Assembly (NCBI GenBank): GCA_023055425.1 | Contig: JALGPY010000004.1 | Location: 59,853,718-59,917,717, forward strand | From: Linanthus parryae | Lineage: Eukaryota > Streptophyta > Magnoliopsida > Ericales > Polemoniaceae | Length of the DNA: 64,000 nucleotides | Direction: 5' to 3' | In this document: in pieces, positions 1 through 9,797 of the stretch | How positions within the stretch are numbered: position 1 is the first letter of the stretch | Layout: every line of letters starts with the position of its first letter | Program-made: the position numbers and the translations under genes | The notes under the pieces: generated by a model | Told to the model about the DNA's origin: nothing | The model's database searches: none | Seen by the model: the letters and a program-made list of their open reading frames with translations, nothing else

Positions 1-441
1 ATGAGTGATCCCCCTTTTCCTTATTATTTTATGGTCATTTATAGACGAGAGCATAGAGAAACAAGTAGTATATAATCTCCACAAAGTATAGACGATTCAA
101 GGTAAGGAAAACCAAAAGAATTAGTGAAGCAACGCGATCCATCAAGACTAGGTAATAATGCTCCAACCAAAAAAGAGAAACTCCAATAAGGTTTGATGGA
201 CTATTCCAACTAGAATATCAAATCTCATTATCCCTTCAACTTCAAAGTAGGCTCCAAAATAAATTATAATGTTCGAGGAAAATCAAACGACACCATTCTT
301 AAAACGTTTTCTAGGCGAGGGTGGGTGGGAAATTGCTATCGTCTATGCTAACTCTTTAGTTTATCACTTCTCCTGGGTCCTCCATAGGTTCTTCCCAAGG
401 CTTGTGAGCTAACAACAATGTACACTTCATGAAGTGCGGCG

Positions 442-750
442 TCATCCCTTGACGTTGATGTAATTACTTTTGATTAGGAAGGTACCATCCTCCGTCATCA
501 ACCTAATCACTATACTGTCTCTTGCTCGAAATCTAAGAATTCTCATCAAGTAACGACTCCACAATGCAATGACTCTGAACCAGGATGTTGATGTATACCC
601 ATCTTCCAACAAAAGTGAAACCCGATGCTCACACCTATCCAAGAATTCTCCGATAAATTCCCAAATTGACATGCCCTCCCGGAAAGGTGTTCTTGTCGGG
701 TGGCTTACCTGAAAATTCTCCGCTGTTGGATTCACTAGGTTGACGGCCAT
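442..750 (-). CDS. Unclassified 102-aa ORF in decayed Gypsy interior
   Basis: This is an open frame of 102 codons, identical in the second copy. The product is soluble-looking with a Trp/Phe-rich centre (SIWEFIGEFLDRCEHRV) and a basic C-terminal half. I do not recognise it. Its position left of a minus-strand primer site would fit a fragment of a gag or leader protein, but the neighbouring sequence is broken and it may simply be a chance or relic frame. Confidence 0.25.
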   Translation of the reverse strand: MAVNLVNPTAENFQVSHPTRTPFREGMSIWEFIGEFLDRCEHRVSLLLEDGYTSTSWFRVIALWSRYLMRILRFRARDSIVIRLMTEDGTFLIKSNYINVKG

Positions 751-2307
751 ATCGACCAGAGTTAAAGGATACTCTTATTAGACAACGACCACAAATATTA
801 CTATGTAATTAGGTATTCTTAGGCTGACTTCGAACGATTATATACTTAGCGGTTGGCAACTAAGGATTTGCCGAAGGAAACTTCTCAACATTTATAACGC
901 AATCTCCCAAAGTAGCCAACACAACCGCAATATGGTTCCGTAAAAATACCCAAAAGTATAAAGTTTGACAAACTAGCTAAGGGGTATCTAAAACCACCAA
1001 ATTGAAATCAATTCGCCAAACATCTCTCAAACACTTTCGTCTTGAGCATAATATAAATACATCTTGTTCCTCCTACATTATTTTTAAACTCGTAACCGAC
1101 CCAATGTGTAAGTACTTCAAAATTCCTCGATACGAGCTCATTTATCCTCTTTTCCCGCTCATACAAACTTTGATTGAATGGTATTTTCTTAACTACCAAA
1201 ATTATTTTGAATCCTCATTCGTTGGGTTCGAATAGGAAAGAAATTTTAACCCTATTTGTAACAAATATTTTTAGTGTTGTATGTGTGGTCTAATGTCCTA
1301 CACTATAGCCTATTGTATCATTCATAGAGTATCATGGAGTTCAAGTAAACATAAATTCATGGCATCTAATATCAATTATGCATGAAATATAACACATTGA
1401 TCATAATACAATCAATTACACATACAATTTTCACATAGACTGAACACATCACATTTCTCATGTTTCTTTGAAAATTAGAAAAGTGATCAAACGGGTAAGA
1501 AAATTGATGAAATTTGGGTTGAAACAACCTCTCTGAGTCTAATTTTATAATCAAGAAGAATCAACTCAAAATAATTTATAGGATTCAAGTTATGCAGGGA
1601 ATAGCATAGCTGCTGTCATAAGCCACCAGAACGGAAACTTCAACTTCACCAAGTCTTAAACTAACTTTTATTTTCTCAAAATAAGGTAGGCTTTCACCCA
1701 GAGTTATCCATACGTGTCTACTAGCTTCCATAAAAATTTGAGAACGAAACAAGGTCTGGAAGGTAGGTAAACATCAAAAATGCTACAGCTAGTCACCTTG
1801 CAATTCTGCTACTACACAACCAACTATGAAAATTCGAATCTAATTCTACAGAACTCATATAGGGCTGAAATTTTTATGGGAGATATCTGGGTATGTCTAC
1901 TTTCTAGGAAAAATAAATCCAACATTAAGTACGTCTGCTACAACAAAAACCCACTGCTGCGCTGCGCAGATTCAAACTACACCAAAATCAAAGTTTTCGC
2001 GTTCTAACTCCATGAACACTTTATGCATTTAATCAATGCCAACAATACACAAGGCAATTTTAATTCATCAACTCACACTCCAAATCAATAAAATATAATT
2101 CATTAAACTCCCAAATCGGGTCCTCAAACATGAGCATTATTCATCATCCTTTAATCAAAACGCTATGAATTTAACTCTAGCCCAAAAGTGGATATACAAA
2201 AATCATTCAATAAACTTCAAGTCTTGCTTGACATCATAGCCTTATTCAAACCAATAAATAAACTCAAAATGCATCATACTCTAGGAATATAAAGAATTCT
2301 ATCATGC

Positions 2308-2906
2308 TTAATCCTCATCTTCATTTCTCTCATCAAACTCCTCATCTTCATCGGCATCATGCTCGAGTTCTTCACCACCACTTGGTTCTTCATCACTCCC
2401 ATCGTATTCCATGGGGTCTTCCTCAACTTCATCGTCTTCCATTGGGTCCTCTTCGACTTCCTCATCGTCACTAGAGTATATAACGATCACCTCTTCATCA
2501 TCACTAGAGTCTATAACTATTACCTCTTCATCATCACTAGAGTCTATGTTGATCACCTCCTTGGCTTCAATAGGATTCACTTCAATAACCGTGTAATTGG
2601 CGTGAACCACCATCAACAATTTTCATATGAAATCGGAGCTCACTCTCCATTCACCTTGGTAGAGATAATCTCTAGCATTCATTCGGTTGAAATTGTCCAT
2701 AAGGTCGCTATACTTTGCTGTTATATCTCTGAACATAGGTCCCCCATACAATATGCCTGAAAAGCTGGATTACGGTACCGAGGAAACTCTAAAGCAACGA
2801 TCTTTTGCTCGCAATACTGAACGACGCGATCACGAAATGTCGTGAGATCCTCACCCTCGACCCAAGGTGTCACAACCGGGGGCTTCGCAGCGGGCAACAC
2901 ACCTAG
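2308..2906 (-). pseudogene. Gag-like relic with acidic Ser-Asp repeats
   Basis: Two overlapping frames read as one broken protein. The upstream part (about 2721-2906) contains a charged stretch with TTFRDRVVQYCEQKI and ends in a stop. After a frameshift the downstream part (to 2308) has three repeats of SSDDEEVIVI-type sequence and a Glu/Asp-rich tail. It lies about 400 bp from the primer site, the place expected for gag, so a decayed gag is a reasonable guess. No ATG opens the upstream part. Confidence 0.35.
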
Positions 2907-3322
2907 CGGTTGTTTTGGTTACGACCATCTACAAAAGAAAGTAACTCCATAAGTCTCTTACTCAACAAGTATATAGCGTAAACACAATGACTACTCTTTT
3001 TAAACTAATAAATACTCCCAAGACTAAATTTATAACCACAGACTCTTGAAACAATCCCCAACGAAACGCCTAAAAGTGGACTTCCAACCCGAACTCCAAT
3101 GAAACGCCTCAAAACCCAATATCTTCGTATCTCGGATAGGCCAATGCTCTTGGTTAGGAGTGGGTGGGTGGTTATACTTGATTTCTATCCTATTTTCTAA
3201 ACACTTACACATACGTAGTCCTATCCATACTACCCAAATTCCACGGCTTGTCAAATTTTAATTACTTTTCCTATATTCATTTTAGTTACCCTAACAAGTT
3301 TCGATTTCCTTTTTGGAATGCC

Positions 3323-3335
3323 GGCTCTGATACCA
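3323..3335 (-). other. Primer-binding site, initiator-Met tRNA type
   Basis: On the minus strand this reads TGGTATCAGAGCC, the common plant retroelement primer site for initiator methionine tRNA. It sits two bases from the LTR-like terminus at 3338. Confidence 0.8.
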
Positions 3336-3337
3336 CC

Positions 3338-3384
3338 TGTAACACCCCCTGGGTTTCCGGCTTAGCCACTTTGGGGGTGTTACA
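3338..3384 (-). repeat. 47-bp LTR-like terminus with 12-bp perfect inverted ends
   Basis: The segment starts TGTAACACCCCC and ends GGGGGTGTTACA, the ends typical of plant Gypsy LTRs of the Del/Tekay kind, with only 23 bp between. Next to a primer site it is either a drastically deleted LTR or a very short one. The same segment lies at 26301-26347. Confidence 0.55.
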
Positions 3385-3520
3385 CCTGATCTGTATTAAC
3401 ATATTTCATAGCAATAAAAATGTATAGTGAAATATATTAACTCAAATAAGTATTTTTTATGAGTTACTAAGTTTCTAGTACCCCCATTCCGGACATTGGT
3501 CGGCACCGTCACGGGGGAGA
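3385..3520. other. Short non-coding stretch between LTR-like terminus and RNase H-like relic
   Basis: AT-rich in its left half; I see no gene or repeat in it. Confidence 0.4.
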
Positions 3521-3710
3521 CTCAAAGTGAACGTTGATGCTGGTTGGAACCTGGAAAAGCAACTCGTCGGCGCAAAGTGGTAATACGGGATGATGAAGGT
3601 AAGATCATTGCCGAAAAAGGAGTGCAGATGAATCAGCTAGAGAAGTTGAAGTCGCCATCATCTTAAAAGGTGTGAAGATGGTGAAGGAGATGAAGCTGCA
3701 ATCAACCATC
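3521..3710 (+). pseudogene. RNase H-like (RVT_3) relic, 5' part
   Basis: Reading in two or three frames gives the landmarks of the plant reverse-transcriptase-like RNase H fold: KVNVDAGWN (first Asp), VVIRDDEGKIIAE, then EVAIILKGVKMVKEM (catalytic Glu). The frames are out of register, so it is a pseudogene. The retroelement LTR begins directly after it. In copy 2 the sequence resumes on the far side of the element with IIESDAQ (last catalytic Asp), which shows the element inserted in this relic. It probably derives from a LINE or a LINE-like host gene. Confidence 0.7.
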
Positions 3711-4679
3711 TGTACACACAAATTTTGCGCTTAAGCGGGTAAACACAGAAATTTGGCGACAAATGTCATTTTATTATTTATAAGCAGGATACAAATCTCT
3801 GAAACGTATTTCTTTAGTAGAAACACTACTCCTCTGATTCTTCTCGGGAATTTAAACTTGATGGGATGATTTTGGACGGTTGGATCTTCCACGTCCTTGA
3901 TGGGATTTGACCGGCACGAGGGCTTATGGTCTTTTGCTTGACTTTGACTTGTTCTTCGCGGGTTCACCGTATTTCGATGTTCTTTGAAGATTTAATTTTC
4001 TTGGAGTGGATGGCTTGATCTTCAGGATCGCTCCGTCTTTGAAGATTCGACTATCGTTGTGGCTTATTCGTCAGGGCTTCGCCGTCTTTTGGGATTTCCT
4101 TCCTTCAAAGTCTTTCCACCTTCGAGGATCTTGGCTCCTTTGGGGGCTTCTCCTGTCAGAACTTTGCTAACTTCTCTTTTCTAAGCTTTGAGCTTGAGAG
4201 AAGTTGCAGGAAAGTTGTAAGGAAAGATGTAGAGAAAGTGTTTTAGGTATAGAAAGGTATTGGAAGATGTGATTTTTCTTATGAACTTCCTCCTCTATTT
4301 ATAGGGAGATAGAGGGGTCGTTGTGCAATTTTGTAATAATTTGGGGTACCCTATACAATTTTGTAAACTCTAGGGGAGCTTGATGTACTTATAGGAAAGT
4401 TTATTTTGGTTTTTTTCCTAACAATAAATATACAATTACATTTGCGATAATCGTACACTTAAGACGCTCTTCCAATGTAACCTCCATTTTAGTCGGAGTT
4501 GATGTTTGCGATCGAGCTGGTCAATCTTGAGCTGCAATTTGACACATGGCGTCATGCGATTCGCCAGTCAGCAAGGTCTGATACTGAATTTTTCTTGTCG
4601 TGTTTCTTCATTTGATCATTTAATTAGGACATTGTTTAGTCCATAATTATTTTGATTTGACGAATTTTCGGTGTTTACA
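3711..4679 (-). repeat. 3' LTR of the Tat element, copy 1
   Basis: The 969-bp repeat begins TGTACACAC and ends GTTTACA. It matches 26674-27642 almost exactly and 40405-41371 with roughly 3% divergence. Confidence 0.95.
4296..4303 (-). promoter_or_regulatory. LTR TATA box, copy 1
   Basis: Minus-strand TATAAATA lies within CTATAAATAGAGGAGG, the expected core promoter of the LTR. In this 3' LTR it would drive transcripts leftward out of the element. Confidence 0.6.
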
Positions 4680-4690
4680 AATGTCCCCTC
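4680..4690 (-). other. Polypurine tract of the Tat element, copy 1
   Basis: The minus strand reads GAGGGGACATT directly against the 3' LTR, as expected for plus-strand priming. Confidence 0.65.
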
Positions 4691-5333
4691 GAGACTTGTT
4701 CACTTCCCTTTTGGTTTGCTGAAGCAACGAGTCTCGAATGAGTTCTTTCACTTGCTAGTAATTCCCTCGCGCGACGAGAGTGCTCCACGAACACGGGAAA
4801 AATCCTGATCAAAGTTGTCAGGACATCATTTTGTTACTTCTCCGAACAGTAACTGACAAAGAATGTTCATATGGTATTGTATTCTTCTCTTTGATCTCTT
4901 CCTTTCACCGAACTTCAACAGTTCAAACCAGTTTGTAACATTACGAAAATGAATGAATTCATACGGAAGTGTCGTCAATTTTCGTCGTGAGCAGTAGCTT
5001 TCTTTCTTCAGTTGATGGCTCTTTATCCACCCAACAGTAACTTGAAAAATATCATTTATGAGACATTGTATTCTTCCCTTCAACATCTTCTTTTCTTCAA
5101 TCTTCCTCCATTCCGTTGAAATCCGATTTCACTGTAGGTGTTTTCATTTCTTCCATTCTGAACAGTTGATTTGTTTGGCAACTTCCTTCCTACATGTTCT
5201 ATTTTCACTGTTGGGTGCCGCGAAAGTAAACATCTTCAGCTTGTTTCACGGTGATGAGAGTTATCCACCGTCGGCGAAACTTCATCAGTAGATTGCTATT
5301 CACCTCAATGATTTCTTCTTGGCTCATTTCCTT

Positions 5334-5340
5334 TATAAAT
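5334..5340 (+). promoter_or_regulatory. TATA box of the antisense gene, copy 1
   Basis: TATAAAT in CCTTTATAAATGCCGCC lies 114 bases before the predicted ATG at 5454. This leaves room for a transcription start near 5365 and a leader of about 90 bases. Confidence 0.5.
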
Positions 5341-5453
5341 GCCGCCCATCAACAACTTGGGTCATTAATTCCGAAAAATCTTGATTACCTTCTGAAATTT
5401 CACAACTCCGTAAACTCTTTTGCGAGCGTCAACTGCTTTCACTTCGGCTGATC

Positions 5454-8120
5454 ATGGTACGTTCCGAGCAATCTCTCTCTTTCTTTCTTTTTTTTTTTTT
5501 TTTTTTGCATTTCTTTATCGACACATGTTACATTTTTTTGCTTGCTGGCACCCACTTTATGTTTTTGCTTTGTATGTGCTTCCTTGCAACCTGCATAATT
5601 TTTTTTGCACCAACTCTGATTATTATGTTTCGAGAAATTTACTTGAGTCCAAGCTCTGAGAGAAACCTAGTCGTGCTTTTCTTACTTTGCTAGAACATCA
5701 TCTTGTTTTGCTTGCTCCGCCTTACCTCCAGTAAACACAAATTCAAACTTTTGACCCTCTCTGCTTCTCGTAGTTGGTACAAAAGTGAGAGACGGAGATG
5801 ATGGTATAAACTTTCATAAGCATCTCCTTTGTTCTAGAGACGGAGAGTGATAGAGATAGAAAAAGAGGGAGAGAGAAAGAAGCAAACGGTGATGGCCCTC
5901 TAAATTTTGGAGAAACATCAAAATGAACAGAGAGGGATGAATATACAAAGCTTTTATTTGGAGAAGGGGATGTGTCAAAAGTCTATACTCCTTACGCGTG
6001 TCAAAATGGGCTGACACTCGGACAAAAACATAGAGAATGACATTTACTGTGGCCACCATTTTCCTTACTGTGCACAAACCTCCCTTGAACTATTTCCCAT
6101 TTGTTTTTCAGTGAGATGTCATTTTCACTTTTCATTTTCTCTTTGTGCAGTCCCTTTCATTTTCACTTCCCAGTCCCTTTACTTCTTTTTATTTTTTTCT
6201 TGTTCTATTCCATGTGAGAGGTCACTTTCAACCCTTCCCTTTCAAATATCACAATCACTTTCTTCTTATTTTATTCAAATTTTTGTTGTTTCTTTTCTTT
6301 TGGCCGGATGGCCTTCAAGTAGTGAACTTGGTGTTGTTACTTTCTTTTCTTTTCTTTTTTATTCTTTTTTCAATTTTCGCTCTTTCCATGCAACAGAGTT
6401 ACTTGCAGCCCATCATTTCTCTCTCAATTCTTTCTCATGACCATTTGCTGCCATTTTGTTTTCTTTTGATTTTTTTTGTCGTTTTCTTTGATTGTTATCT
6501 TTCCTTTTCATTTGAAGTGAAAACAGATCACTAATATCATTATTTTGTTAGGATTTTTTTTTCAATTTTTTTTTAATGATACAAAGATAGTATGTGTCCA
6601 ATAATTTTCTTCAGATGTCATTTTCTTTTTCCGAATGTGTGTTTTTTTTAATTCTTTTATTTTGAAAACAAGACTCAGAATATCCTACCTTTTTCATACG
6701 TCAGTGTTTTTTTTAGAGTTTTTTGTTTTAACATTTTTTTATAACAATTTTTTTTAAATAACATTTTTTTTACAACACTTAATAAACAACATATGTTAGT
6801 TTAAAATAGTATTTTTAGTTAATTTACTAAATCAATTATAAACTATCATTTTTTAGCATAATAAATAATTGCAATTTTTTTTTGCAGAATCCACTCGTTA
6901 CCTCAGGGTCCGTTTCAAGGCTGAACCGCAGATCGCCAGACAACAGTCGTGATGGCGAAACAGAGTGGAAGGAAATTTGTACACTAGGCAAACCGAGTAC
7001 GAAATTCTCTAATGTGGCGCGTCGTGAGAAGAGTGTGACTCTTTGTAAGCGCAAGCCTGACGACAATGAAGCTTCGAGTTTGAAGCGTGTGAAAGAGCCT
7101 CAACGTGATCACAACCTTGCAGGTTTCAAGCACCGCGACGGATTCCGATATGTTGTTAACTCGGAAAAGGGAGAAACCAATGGGGATCAAGTACGTCAGA
7201 GGAGAGAGGTGGTTGCTCACAGAGTTTCGTCCCCAGAGAAGAAATCGACAGACAAGGCTCAGGTGTCCCCAACGAAGAACGTTGATGAACAATCTGAGAA
7301 GAAGCAAAGACGCAAGCTTCTCGTGACTCGTAAGAAGATCACCGTCGACCAATTAGGGCGGGTACCCGAAGGAAAGGTCATGATGTCTCCGAACGAGTTA
7401 GCCCCAACAATTTCTGGAGACGGAGAAACCCAAGGCACGCGAAATCCGCTTGCGGGGACAGTGCAAGGTAAACGAGCGATGAAGGGGGCCGTGATTTGTT
7501 CCTCAGCACCGGTGGGCGTTGATTTGGCAAAAACCATAACAAGACGTAGAGGAAGTTCTTCTGATTTGGAGAAGGAAGTTTCAAGTTCGCCAAGAAGAGA
7601 ACCGAGGTCAGGCGAGGCTACCAACTGCTCGCTGGAATTAGAAGGCAATACTGTTCCGACATGTGATGATTCTTATCCAGCAGAGGCGATGATCGGGGGA
7701 ATGAGTTTGGCGTCAAGAAAGACGAATGAGTTCACTTCCGATGAGGTTATCCCAACAATCATTGAGCTTGGAGGGATTGAATTTGATCATTTCGACGCCG
7801 CGTTCCTGGATATTTGTCATGTTAAAGTTCCTTTAACTTCAACTCAAGGATGCTCGATGGTTGAAGAGTGTAAAACACGTCTCTTGCCGGTATTTTGGGA
7901 TATCATCCGTGGAAGGATTTTGTCGACCCCATTTGATGCGTTGGCTCCCCTTGTAGAAGATGTGCAAACTATGTTTGTGATGATTGAGGTCTTAGTTCCC
8001 GGCGGAAGTGTACACTTCAAGGAGTTAACGGATGCCTTCTTTGTGAAAGCAAGACTTTACGAGGCGGAGCGCACCACCCTTGAAACGGAGAGAACAAGGA
8101 TCATGGAAGCCAAATTTTGA
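5454..8120 (+). CDS. Antisense two-exon gene inside the Tat element, copy 1 (predicted 411 aa)
   Basis: The frame opens on the strand opposite gag-pol. A 410-codon stretch begins right after a strong 3' splice site, a long T-run followed by GCAG (AG at 6886-6887), and has no upstream ATG. Upstream, ATG at 5454-5456 is followed at once by GTACGT, a good 5' splice site; removing the T-rich intron 5457-6887 joins that ATG in frame to Asn at 6888. The N-terminal two thirds is Lys/Arg/Ser-rich, suggesting nuclear or nucleic-acid binding. The C-terminal 130 residues look folded (around IPTIIELGGIEFDHFDAAF) and end in a charged helix. I do not recognise the family. Long antisense ORFs are known from some Tat-lineage elements such as Grande. 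The frame is intact in both copies while gag-pol is dead. Confidence 0.65.
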
Positions 8121-8394
8121 CTCTCTAGTCACTGTCGTTTTTTCTTTTCATGTACTTAAAATCATGTAGTCCTCCTTCCATTTAAACAAAGAAAGCTTTC
8201 GAACATGTTCGGTTTCTTCATGCCATGATGAAAGCGTTTTTTTTGTCTGATGCGCGTAATTGATTTTGGAACACTTTGTTCGTTTTTCTTTCGAAGTCCA
8301 AAGAACACTTGAATCTGTAATTATTCGAAACACTTGTAGTGTGAGATTTTGTCTCGGATCAGGCCAAAGTGGGAAAACACATTTGTTTTTGTTG

Positions 8395-8467
8395 TTATGA
8401 CTGAACTTGAAAGGATATTCCAAGCTGCCTACGTACCCACGAGATGGGATCAAGTCAAACGTAGTTC
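8395..8467. repeat. 73-bp conserved repeat with ACGT hairpin, unit A, copy 1
   Basis: This is paired with 9034-9106 at about 85% identity. The core runs CTGCCTACGTACCC, a 7-base spacer, GGGATCAAGTCAA, ACGTAGTTC. CTACGT and ACGTAG can pair, with an inner CCC/GGG stem. The two units bracket the small membrane-protein cassette. I recall similar CTACGTA-GGGATCAAG-ACGTAG sequences in other plant Tat-like elements but cannot cite one. Confidence 0.7.
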
Positions 8468-8557
8468 ATTTTTTTTCTTTTATTTTTTTTTTCCTTTTTT
8501 TCCTTTTTTTTGTTTTTTTTTTGTTTTTTTTGCGGAGAAGATATAGGAACAGTTACC

Positions 8558-8755
8558 TCAGTGGTACTTCATCCTTCTATACATGGTTGTTTCCTGCTTT
8601 TCCCAACGGTATGCTAGCAACATAAGTATAAACCCGAACAACCAAACCAAAAGGAAAGGGAGAAAAGGCTGATTGATGAAGGAAAGGCCGAGGCGCGCAA
8701 AGAGGACCATCACGTACACGTATATGATCAGTGCAATGACAATCTCTGTAGACAT
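8558..8755 (-). CDS. 65-aa small protein with two predicted membrane helices, copy 1
   Basis: ATG at 8755 opens a 65-codon frame in the gag-pol sense. Hydrophobic segments at about residues 4-24 (IVIALIIYVYVMVLFARLGL) and 30-49 (FLPFLLVWLFGFILMLLAYR) would form a hairpin, with a basic tail at the C-terminus. A TATA box lies 46 bases before the ATG. It sits between the two hairpin repeats. No family is recognised. The protein is identical in both copies, but as the copies are recent this says little about selection. A chance frame remains possible. Confidence 0.45.
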   Translation of the reverse strand: MSTEIVIALIIYVYVMVLFARLGLSFINQPFLPFLLVWLFGFILMLLAYRWEKQETTMYRRMKYH

Positions 8756-8800
8756 TTCTGAATATGTTTGAGGAATGAAGGCAGAATGTTATGGAGCTTC

Positions 8801-8808
8801 TATTTATA
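8801..8808 (-). promoter_or_regulatory. TATA box before the 65-aa ORF, copy 1
   Basis: Minus-strand TATAAATA in TCTATAAATAGAAGCTCC lies 46 bases before the ATG at 8755, giving a leader of perhaps 15-20 bases. In copy 2 the first T is C (see 31761). Confidence 0.5.
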
Positions 8809-9033
8809 GAACTCCAAGAGCATTGAATTTACATTCCTAACCTCCCTACTAGCCGTTACACGGATATGACAAAGGGTAAAAGTGACTTTTTGCCTTTTCT
8901 AGCCGTTGGAGGGGCTTCCGACAGTTGGAGGTTGAGGTGGCAATGCCATCTTTGAAGCGTTAGGGCAACAATGCAATGCACTCGGGGTTGGACTTCAACG
9001 CCAACTTTTAGGAGGCGGGAATTTTTTTTATTG

Positions 9034-9106
9034 GTATAACTGAACTCGGAAAGATATTCCAAGCTGCCTACGTACCCAAGAGACGGGATCAAGTCAAACG
9101 TAGTTC
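9034..9106. repeat. 73-bp conserved repeat with ACGT hairpin, unit B, copy 1
   Basis: This is the second unit of the pair described at 8395. Both arms of the CTACGT/ACGTAG stem are unchanged, while most differences fall in the flanks and loop. Confidence 0.7.
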
Positions 9107-9117
9107 TTTCTTTTAGC

Positions 9118-9150
9118 GATGTGCAGTTTAAGCTCGTGCATCGAGGAGCG
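9118..9150. repeat. 31-bp family repeat, first site, copy 1
   Basis: The core is ATGTGCAGTTTAAGCTCGTG followed by CATCGAGGAGC. Further copies stand at 9910-10002 and 10756-10819, so the repeats bracket the two TCP-like cassettes. Confidence 0.8.
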
Positions 9151-9173
9151 TTTGGACCTCTTAACCTTCTCTT

Positions 9174-9695
9174 TTACGGAGGTGGGCTTTGAGGCCTAGC
9201 CGAAGGCAAGACCGACGCTTGAGAATTAGGCAAGTCTGTGATACGTTCGGCTTGGTGCAACAACCATTCGATAGTTTGACTGTCAGATCGGTGGCCCATC
9301 CTACGAGTGATGTAGTGGACTCTAGCTGCGAGGCTTGCGGGCAGGATGATGTCTGCATCTTGCCTACCAATTAGGACTTGGCGTTCTCTTGCTATTCGCC
9401 TTTCGGGTATCCTTCTCGAGGTTGAGGCCACACTCGCCCGCGGTGCCGGTGATGATGGAAATGCGTGTGGCCATGGAAACGCCGGGAGTAGAGAGTTTCT
9501 AGGCGGCGGTTGTGACAGGTACCCCTGGAAAGATCCGATTGGTGTACCTACCAAGACTGCACATGTGTTCGCGGTCACTGATCGTGATGATGATGATGAT
9601 GATGACGATGATGACGACGACGAAGACGATGAAGATGTCCCCAATGCCCATGATGATGGTGAGGGAGGAGGAGTTTTGGTTGGTGACTCAGACAT
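9174..9695 (-). CDS. TCP-domain protein captured in the Tat element, copy 1 (173 aa)
   Basis: ATG at 9695 opens a 173-aa frame in gag-pol sense. Residues 1-20 are Pro/Ser-rich and 21-37 are a serine run coded by a GAT-type microsatellite. A Pro-rich linker follows, then at about 103-151 a TCP domain. LPASLAARVHYITRRMGHRS and SDSQTIEWLLHQAE match helix I, the loop and helix II of class I TCP transcription factors at about two of three positions, including the signature TIEWLL-QAE. The basic, DNA-contacting part is poor: GRQDADIILP replaces the Arg-rich stretch of normal TCPs, so dimerisation may be kept and DNA binding lost. A TATA box lies 103 bases upstream. TCP proteins are plant-specific growth regulators; this looks like a host gene fragment taken up by the element. 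Confidence 0.85.
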   Translation of the reverse strand: MSESPTKTPPPSPSSWALGTSSSSSSSSSSSSSSSSSRSVTANTCAVLVGTPIGSFQGYLSQPPPRNSLLPAFPWPHAFPSSPAPRASVASTSRRIPERRIARERQVLIGRQDADIILPASLAARVHYITRRMGHRSDSQTIEWLLHQAERITDLPNSQASVLPSARPQSPPP

Positions 9696-9797
9696 GGAGT
9701 TTTACTTGGGAATGCAAAAGGAATTCAAGCTATCTTGGTTTTTGACAGGTAGCTCGAGGGAAGTACTCTGTGTGTTCAGCTTTTAGTGAAGGCCTTG

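Larger units (their letters stand above)
1..3322 (-). mobile_element. Decayed Gypsy interior, copy 1
   Basis: AT-rich, mostly non-coding DNA lies left of an initiator-Met primer site, which places it in the interior of a minus-strand Gypsy element. Two open stretches remain (442-750 and 2308-2906). No protease, reverse transcriptase or integrase motif was found. Assignment rests on the primer site and LTR-like terminus to its right, not on protein similarity. Confidence 0.45.

Noticed and set aside
5420..6534. Phe/Leu-rich plus-strand frames up to 129 aa
   Set aside because: They fall in the T-rich predicted intron of the antisense gene; composition explains them.
7259..7648. 129-aa minus-strand frame opposite the antisense gene
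   Set aside because: Shadow frame without motif; the plus-strand frame is longer and has splice and TATA signals.
8148..9092. Minus-strand frames starting IPSRGYVGSLEY and IPSLGYVGSLEY
   Set aside because: Both begin inside the 73-bp repeat pair and then diverge completely; more likely a nucleic-acid motif than a protein family.
9346..9786. 146-aa plus-strand frame with an Asp run
   Set aside because: Antisense shadow of the TCP-like gene; the Asp run is the GAT microsatellite that codes serine on the real strand.
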